Assembly (NCBI RefSeq): GCF_009664975.1
Contig: NZ_WJXB01000008.1
Coordinates: 124,001 to 188,000, forward strand
Direction of reading: 5' to 3'
DNA: 64,000 nucleotides
Source of the DNA: Paenibacillus monticola
Lineage (GTDB): Bacteria; Bacillota; Bacilli; Paenibacillales; Paenibacillaceae
Both the position numbers and the translations under genes were made by a program. The stretch's first letter is position 1. Every line of letters begins with the position of its first letter. Under the pieces are notes generated by a model, which did not search any database, was not told the origin of the DNA, and saw only the letters and a program-made list of their open reading frames with translations. Of the stretch, positions 59,286 to 64,000 are shown one piece after another.

Positions 59286-60536
59286 TGCTGGAGTACCACT
59301 GTTTTTTAGCCGATTTCTGGCTTCCAAGGAGGATAGATCGCCATTCAACTCCCTCAGACTGGGAAGAAACAGGGCTGCTCCTGAGCAAACAACAGGCAGG
59401 AGGCCCATGACCACAAACAGAACCGGCACACTGTAGAGCTGGGCTATAGCTCCGCCTGCAAAAGCACCGATAGGCTGCAGACCACCGCCGATCAGAAAAC
59501 GGATCGAGTTGACACGTCCCTGTAGATTTCCGGGAACTAGCCTTCCATGCAATGATGAGCTTAGTGAGCCGAAGAAGGGTGATGCAACTCCGGCAGCAAA
59601 TAGCGCAATTAGCACAAGCGGGAAGCTCGGGATCAGTCCGAGCAGTGAATTGAAGAGACCGATTGCCGCAAGACTGCATAGCATAGCGGTCCGCCTCCGC
59701 TTGATTTCGCCCACCCAGGAAATAACGCCGAGTCCAACTAAAGCGCCAAATGCAGAGGCAGTCGTTAAGGTTCCCATAGCAACGGCATCCCGATGCAACA
59801 CCTCTCGGACATAAGGAACCATCATCGTCCACATCGCAATAGAGCTCATATTACTAATGGACACCATTCCCATAATAGCTAGCATCGCCGGGAACTGCTT
59901 ATAGAAGGAGAAACCTTCACCGATTTCCCGCACGTAAGCAGCAATAGAGAAGGAGGCCTGGACTTTGGGAGGCTTTTGCATTTTCGGTAGGCGCAGCAGG
60001 GTGGCGATGGCAATTGTATAACAGATCGTATTGATGCCCAGCGCTGGCAGTGCTCCGCTAGCGGCTGTCATAGCGCCAGCCAAAGCGGGACCGAGCAGAG
60101 CGGCGGCGTTCTTGCAGCCGTCGATAATGGCAAAAGCACGGACCAGCTTCTGACCGTCAGCAACACCGGGAATCACGGCCATCGCCGTTGGCATGAACAG
60201 GGCTGCACAGGCTCCGCTAAGTGCTGCAGCGAGGAATAAATGCCACAACTGCAGCTGCCCAGTGAGGCCCATGACCAGTGGAAGCGCCAAAGCAAGCAGG
60301 CGTACTGCCGCTAAGCTGGCCATAATGCGACCACGGTTTAGTCGGTCGGACAGCGGTGAACCGAGCAGGCGCAGGAGTAACTCAGGGATGCCGGAGCTGA
60401 GTGCCAACGCCCCCATGGCGAGCTTGGAGCCGGTTAGATCATAAACGAGCCATTCCATGGCAAGTAGTCCAAAAGCATCCCCGAAGGAGCTCAGAGAAAT
60501 CGTAACCAGCAGACTATAATATCCCCGTTTCAGCAC
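59262..60536 (-). CDS. MFS transporter (MFS_3/EntS-like)
   Basis: Exporter of 424 aa with 12 helices. SSFGDAFGLLAMEWLVYDLT, LLRLLGSPLSDRLNRGRI, and LFMPTAMAVIPGVADGQKLV match the MFS_3 group (enterobactin exporter and macrolide-efflux-like). The start is GTG at 60536 with AAGGAGAG 6 bases upstream. It lies 41 bases after the regulator at 60578-61483, on the same strand, and the two are likely an operon in which the regulator controls the pump. The substrate is unknown. Confidence 0.9.
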   Translation of the reverse strand: MLKRGYYSLLVTISLSSFGDAFGLLAMEWLVYDLTGSKLAMGALALSSGIPELLLRLLGSPLSDRLNRGRIMASLAAVRLLALALPLVMGLTGQLQLWHLFLAAALSGACAALFMPTAMAVIPGVADGQKLVRAFAIIDGCKNAAALLGPALAGAMTAASGALPALGINTICYTIAIATLLRLPKMQKPPKVQASFSIAAYVREIGEGFSFYKQFPAMLAIMGMVSISNMSSIAMWTMMVPYVREVLHRDAVAMGTLTTASAFGALVGLGVISWVGEIKRRRTAMLCSLAAIGLFNSLLGLIPSFPLVLIALFAAGVASPFFGSLSSSLHGRLVPGNLQGRVNSIRFLIGGGLQPIGAFAGGAIAQLYSVPVLFVVMGLLPVVCSGAALFLPSLRELNGDLSSLEARNRLKNSGTPAQIGDVPV

Positions 60537-60577
60537 AAATTTCTCTCCTTATCTTTTCATTTTTGATCCGTCATTAT

Positions 60578-61483
60578 TTAACTCTTCAGATAAGATCCAA
60601 TCCGATGAGGGAGTCCATCGAGCGCCTCTAATCGCAGGCTATATTCTGTACTTTTGCCTTGAGAATGTACGATCACAAGCCCAGCTGCGCGCAGCGCGAT
60701 AAGATGGTAATGAATCGTGCTTTTGGATATCCCCACATTTCTTACGATCTCCGTAAAGTTCATTTGTTTACCCGTGAGCAAACGAAGAATGTACAGACGC
60801 GTCTCATCCGAAAGAGCCCGTGTAAGGCGCAGCAGACTAGGAGTGGGACGTCCCGCTTCTGGAGGGAGGACATCGCAGGAGTAGGTAGTAAACACAAACT
60901 CATCAAATTGTGAAGTTGTAACCAAGGGACGGGCATGATATTGAGGTATAATAATGACTTTCTTTAGGTGGTCAGTAGGATAAAGCCGCATGCCCTCTGT
61001 CGCCTGCTCGTAGACTTCCATATCATTGGTGTCATTCAGTACAGACTGCCTGGATTCGGCCTCTCGTTGAAGGCCTGTGATTATCTCGGAATTAATATCT
61101 TTGAAATAGCGCGCGTCCCATTCCCGCAGGACTTCAGATGCCAGGTTCCGCAGATCGGTAAGATGGGCTGGAACGGATTGTGCAAATCGGGCGGCGATCT
61201 CATACAACTGACCGGAGGATAAAGCGTCTAGCCAATCCAGAAATCCGCTAACGGAACGCTCCTCTGTGCAGCTCCAGATATAGGGGAATAGGTTGAAGTC
61301 ATCGAGTATCTTCCCGGCTTCCTGCAATTTCTGAAGTCCAGCAGGCTGAAATTTATCTTGAACCTCCCGGACCCAGGGTTTGCCCGCATCCATGGCATTA
61401 TGGTTCTGTTTGCTTAGAAATAATGTCACGCTGGTCACACATTCATAAATGGGGGCGAAATCTACTTCCACTTTATAATTCAT
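60578..61483 (-). CDS. ArsR-type winged-helix regulator with long N-terminal domain
   Basis: Regulator of 301 aa. The C-terminal about 80 residues form an ArsR/HTH_20 domain: RALSDETRLYILRLLTGKQM, FTEIVRNVGISKSTIHYHLI, LRAAGLVIVHSQGKSTEYSL. The first 200 residues are an unrecognised, probably helical domain. The ATG at 61483 follows AGGTGA by 7 bases. Promoter and palindrome lie directly upstream, which suggests autoregulation; the MFS gene lies directly downstream. Similar proteins next to MFS exporters are frequent in Paenibacillus. The inducer is unknown. Confidence 0.85.
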   Translation of the reverse strand: MNYKVEVDFAPIYECVTSVTLFLSKQNHNAMDAGKPWVREVQDKFQPAGLQKLQEAGKILDDFNLFPYIWSCTEERSVSGFLDWLDALSSGQLYEIAARFAQSVPAHLTDLRNLASEVLREWDARYFKDINSEIITGLQREAESRQSVLNDTNDMEVYEQATEGMRLYPTDHLKKVIIIPQYHARPLVTTSQFDEFVFTTYSCDVLPPEAGRPTPSLLRLTRALSDETRLYILRLLTGKQMNFTEIVRNVGISKSTIHYHLIALRAAGLVIVHSQGKSTEYSLRLEALDGLPHRIGSYLKS

Positions 61484-61518
61484 CTTGGGGTCACCTTTCT
61501 TTTTCAAAGAGAAAGTTT

Positions 61519-61536
61519 GTTCTATGTTTATAGAAC
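61519..61536. promoter_or_regulatory. Palindromic operator of the ArsR-type regulator
   Basis: GTTCTAT and ATAGAAC arms with a 4-base spacer. On the minus strand this lies just after the transcription start predicted from the promoter at 61551-61579. Confidence 0.65.
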
Positions 61537-61550
61537 TTACTCATAATTCG

Positions 61551-61579
61551 ATTATAATGGAACACATCTCATTAATCAA
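61551..61579 (-). promoter_or_regulatory. Promoter of the regulator/MFS operon
   Basis: On the minus strand TTGATT (61574-61579) and TATAAT (61551-61556) with 17 bases between. Confidence 0.72.
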
Positions 61580-61613
61580 CATAAATCAAGCCTGAATACT
61601 GGAATAGAAAAAA

Positions 61614-61655
61614 ACGGCATTGACGCGGAGGTTTTAAGCTTCCGTATCAATGCCG
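61614..61655 (-). terminator. Intrinsic terminator of the MDR oxidoreductase gene
   Basis: On the minus strand ACCGGCATTGA pairs with TCAATGCCGT, with an inner CGGAAGC/GCTTCCG-type pair, followed by six or more Ts. Confidence 0.85.
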
Positions 61656-61696
61656 GTTATATTCCACCCAAATGGATGTATCTATTTCTGAAAGGA

Positions 61697-62731
61697 TTAG
61701 AAGGTTTCTACAACAACCTTGCCCACTGTACGGCCGGATTCAAGCAAAGCATGTGCCTTACGCAGGGTAGCAGCGTTGATCGGTGTAAGCCTTTCGGTCA
61801 AGGTGGTGCGAAGGATACCCGAATCGACTAGCTGGGCGACCTCATTCAACAGTTCATGCTGTATAATCATGTCTGCAGTCTGGAACATGGAACGGGTGAA
61901 CATAAATTCCCAGACAAACGTTACACTTTTATTTTTGAGTAGGGTAAGATTCAGGGGTTCAGCCTCTTCAACGATCGAGCAGATCTTGCCTTGCGGAGCA
62001 ATGACTTCGGCCATGTTCTCCCAATGTTCACCCGTGCTGTTCAAACAGAGAATGTATTCAACAGACTGCACACCGATCTCTTTTAATTGAGGAGCAAAGG
62101 CATTGTAGTGGTTGATGATATGATCGGCACCTAGCTCCTTAACCCACTCGGTAGACTCCGGACGTGAAGCCGTACCGATAACCGTTAGCCCGGCATATTT
62201 AGCCAATTGGATGGCTATTGAACCTACACCTCCCGCAGCTCCGATAATCAAAATCGTTTTATTGGCGTACTCGGATGTGTGTAGAGAAATTCCCAGACGT
62301 TCGAACAGCGCCTCCCAAGCGGTTATTGCCGTTAGAGGTAACGCCGCCGCGTGTGCAAAGTCCAGCGTAGCCGGCTTCTGTCCAGTTATTCGTTCATCGA
62401 CTAGATGATATTCGCTATTGCCACCAGGGCGCGTAATGCTGCCGGCATAATACACTTCATCCCCAGGCTTAAATAATGTGCATTCCGGTCCTGCTTGCTC
62501 AACAACTCCGGCAACATCCCAACCCAGAATTTTTGGCGCGGACTCAATCTTATCTTTCGGAGCCCGCACTTTTACATCCACCGGATTTATGGAGATAGCC
62601 TTAACTTTAACCAATAGATCCTTACCGGTAGGAACAGGTTTATCCAGTTCCAGATCTATTAAACTTTCGGTATGCTGGATGGATAAGTATTTATACAAAC
62701 CTATTGCTTTCATGGTATTTTGCGTAGTCAT
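61697..62731 (-). CDS. Zinc-type MDR family oxidoreductase (quinone-oxidoreductase-like)
   Basis: NADPH-dependent reductase of 344 aa of the medium-chain family, ZADH/YogA subgroup. VKAISINPVDVKVRAP, ILGWDVAGVVEQAGPEC, FKPGDEVYYAGSITRPGGN and ILIIGAAGGVGSIAIQLAKY are typical. No structural-zinc Cys cluster is seen, so it is a zinc-less member. AAGGAG lies 8 bases before the ATG. It has its own terminator. The substrate is unknown; quinones or enones are plausible. Confidence 0.92.
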   Translation of the reverse strand: MTTQNTMKAIGLYKYLSIQHTESLIDLELDKPVPTGKDLLVKVKAISINPVDVKVRAPKDKIESAPKILGWDVAGVVEQAGPECTLFKPGDEVYYAGSITRPGGNSEYHLVDERITGQKPATLDFAHAAALPLTAITAWEALFERLGISLHTSEYANKTILIIGAAGGVGSIAIQLAKYAGLTVIGTASRPESTEWVKELGADHIINHYNAFAPQLKEIGVQSVEYILCLNSTGEHWENMAEVIAPQGKICSIVEEAEPLNLTLLKNKSVTFVWEFMFTRSMFQTADMIIQHELLNEVAQLVDSGILRTTLTERLTPINAATLRKAHALLESGRTVGKVVVETF

Positions 62732-62878
62732 ATCTTAAGCTCCTTATCAATGTAATGTAATAGATTCTATACTTCTATATAGTCATTCTATTCGTTTCCA
62801 TTCAATATAGTAAGTACGCACATTAATGTTATGTAGTATCAAGTTGTATACTGTAGGTGTGCGCTCCATTAGCAAAAG

Positions 62879-62923
62879 AGAGGCAATTCCCTGGGGCATT
62901 ATGCTGCCCCGGGAATCGCCTCT
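62879..62923. terminator. Bidirectional terminator
   Basis: AGAGGC, ATTCCC and GGGGC pair with GCCCC, GGGAAT and GCCTCT. On the minus strand it ends transcription of the SLH protein gene. Confidence 0.88.
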
Positions 62924-62954
62924 TTATTCTTTACAGCTAGGACGAGTCTTGTGA

Positions 62955-64000
62955 TTAATTAATAAACTGCAGTACTTTCAGAGTCTTCTCCAGCATGGTC
63001 ACGGCTTCCGCGCGGGTTGCCATCTTCTGTGGAGCGAAGGAGCCATCTGTTGCTCCCTGAATGATACCTTCAGCAGCAATTTCAGCTACTGCGGTCTTGG
63101 ACCAAACAGGAAGACTGGCTGCGTCACTGAACTTAGCCAGCGCGGCAGGATCGGCATTTAATGTTTTACCTGTGTACTTGATGGCTCTGGCCAGTACAGC
63201 AGCCATTTCCTGACGGGTAATTGGACTACTCGGTTTGAAGCTGCCATCGGTGTAACCGGAGATTAGGCCGGCTGCCATGGCTGTGTTAATGCCATCGGCA
63301 TACCATGCGCTTGAGCTCACATCACTATAGGCTGTTCCTCCGTTTACAGTCGCCAGCCCCAGAGAGCGTGTGATTAGAGCCGCGAACTCGGCACGAGTGA
63401 CCGACTGTGAAGGAGAGAACGTAGTACTGCTGGTTCCGCTAACGATCAGCTTGGAAGCCAGGAGATCAATGGATGACTTGGCCCAGTGTCCGTTAATATC
63501 TGCAAAAGATTTGGTCGATTGCACTACTGTGTAATAACTGTTGCTGTTTCGTTTGATCGTTACATTGGTCGTTCCATCTGCCTTGGTAATAAACACGGAA
63601 GGCACGAAGGAAAGCTTGCCGGAAGCAGGATCGAAGACAACAGCTGTTGCATTTTGCGGATTCAATGCGGCAGGGGCATTAATAGTCCGATTAACAAAAG
63701 TGCTGCCAAAGCTGTTCAGCGGCATGCTATTATTCCCAGCCTGAGCTGTAATGCTGAATTCGATTACCGGAGCAGCTAATGTAACAGAGCCTTGCAGAGA
63801 AGCGATAGCTTGGTTCACAGTGCTGATCGTTCCGGAATCTGCTTGTAGCATAGATAGGGTAATTGTAAAATCACTACTGCCTAATTGAGCGGCAAGAGCG
63901 GCACCGTTCACTATGCTGAGTGGCAATGAATAGGAAATCCCTTCAGTAGTAGTAAAGGTAAGAACTGTATCAGGATGTGCAGCGGCTTGCAAGACGAGCA
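62955..64000 (-). CDS. SLH-domain surface protein (5' part outside window)
   Basis: C-terminal 348 codons of a larger secreted protein. The frame is open to the window edge and shows no signal peptide; the first in-frame TTG at 63992 lacks a ribosome site. Residues at about 1-165 form beta-rich repeats (STVNQAIASLQGSVTLAAP), followed by three SLH domains: FADINGHWAKSSIDLLASKL, YSDVSSSAWYADGINTAMAA with GYTDGSFKPSSPITRQEMAA, and a third near the end with GATDGSFAPQKMATRAEA. SLH domains bind pyruvylated wall polymers. Here they are C-terminal, whereas in the GH16 protein they are N-terminal. Function of the missing part is unknown. Confidence 0.9.
   Translation of the reverse strand, partial: LVLQAAAHPDTVLTFTTTEGISYSLPLSIVNGAALAAQLGSSDFTITLSMLQADSGTISTVNQAIASLQGSVTLAAPVIEFSITAQAGNNSMPLNSFGSTFVNRTINAPAALNPQNATAVVFDPASGKLSFVPSVFITKADGTTNVTIKRNSNSYYTVVQSTKSFADINGHWAKSSIDLLASKLIVSGTSSTTFSPSQSVTRAEFAALITRSLGLATVNGGTAYSDVSSSAWYADGINTAMAAGLISGYTDGSFKPSSPITRQEMAAVLARAIKYTGKTLNADPAALAKFSDAASLPVWSKTAVAEIAAEGIIQGATDGSFAPQKMATRAEAVTMLEKTLKVLQFIN

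Overview
The window looks like chromosomal DNA of a Paenibacillus-type low-GC Gram-positive (Bacillales). The signs are strong AGGAGG-type ribosome sites, frequent GTG/TTG starts, Lpl-type sugar importers paired with YesM/YesN-type two-component systems, very large SLH-anchored glycoside hydrolases, lipoproteins of the LxxC type, and small Bacillales proteins such as YezD, YwbE and CcdC. I found no rRNA, tRNA, CRISPR array, insertion sequence or prophage.

Layout. 1-2014: thiamine-precursor uptake operon (permease, thiamine-binding protein, substrate-binding lipoprotein) on the minus strand behind a TPP riboswitch with its own terminator. 2183-7009: orphan Hpt protein, a divergent CorA-like membrane protein with a GMN motif, an MFS exporter, a PNPOx-fold protein and an EAL phosphodiesterase. 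7105-11644: two-component system plus LanFEG-like ABC transporter, probably peptide-antibiotic self-protection. 11775-15820: metal module made of an ArsR/SmtB repressor, a CDF exporter and a P1B ATPase; the two exporters share an identical 20-bp operator. 16016-24090: chemoreceptor with a sigma-D-like promoter, lactate dehydrogenase, a broken oxidoreductase remnant, CcdC, GlsB, a lactonase and a membrane-anchored hydrolase.

24238-27767: sulfate uptake operon (sbp, cysT, cysW, then a YezD-type gene) behind a strong promoter, an inverted repeat and a roughly 215-nt structured leader ending in a terminator. I cannot assign this leader to a known riboswitch class; it is the best candidate for an undescribed regulatory element. 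27868-38286: mixed housekeeping genes (GNATs, NAD(P)HX repair enzyme, TetR regulator with the remnant of its lost transporter, L-serine dehydratase, HNH nuclease, small membrane proteins) and two noncoding interspersed-repeat clusters.

38335-58235: a coherent beta-glucan utilisation locus of about 20 kb. It holds a LacI regulator, a cytoplasmic GH30 enzyme, a 1080-aa disaccharide/oligosaccharide-phosphorylase-like protein (probably GH161), an ABC importer without ATPase, a YesM/YesN-type sensor-regulator pair, and a 2015-aa secreted GH16 enzyme with SLH domains, four carbohydrate-binding-like modules, four repeated beta modules and two discoidin domains. A 30-bp perfect palindrome before GH30 and two related sites before GH16 link both ends of the locus to one LacI regulator. 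The proposed flow is: extracellular cleavage at the cell wall, import of oligosaccharides, then intracellular phosphorolysis and debranching.

58435-64000: AAC(3)-family acetyltransferase, MFS exporter with its own ArsR-type regulator, a zinc-less MDR oxidoreductase, and the C-terminal part of a second SLH surface protein that runs off the window.
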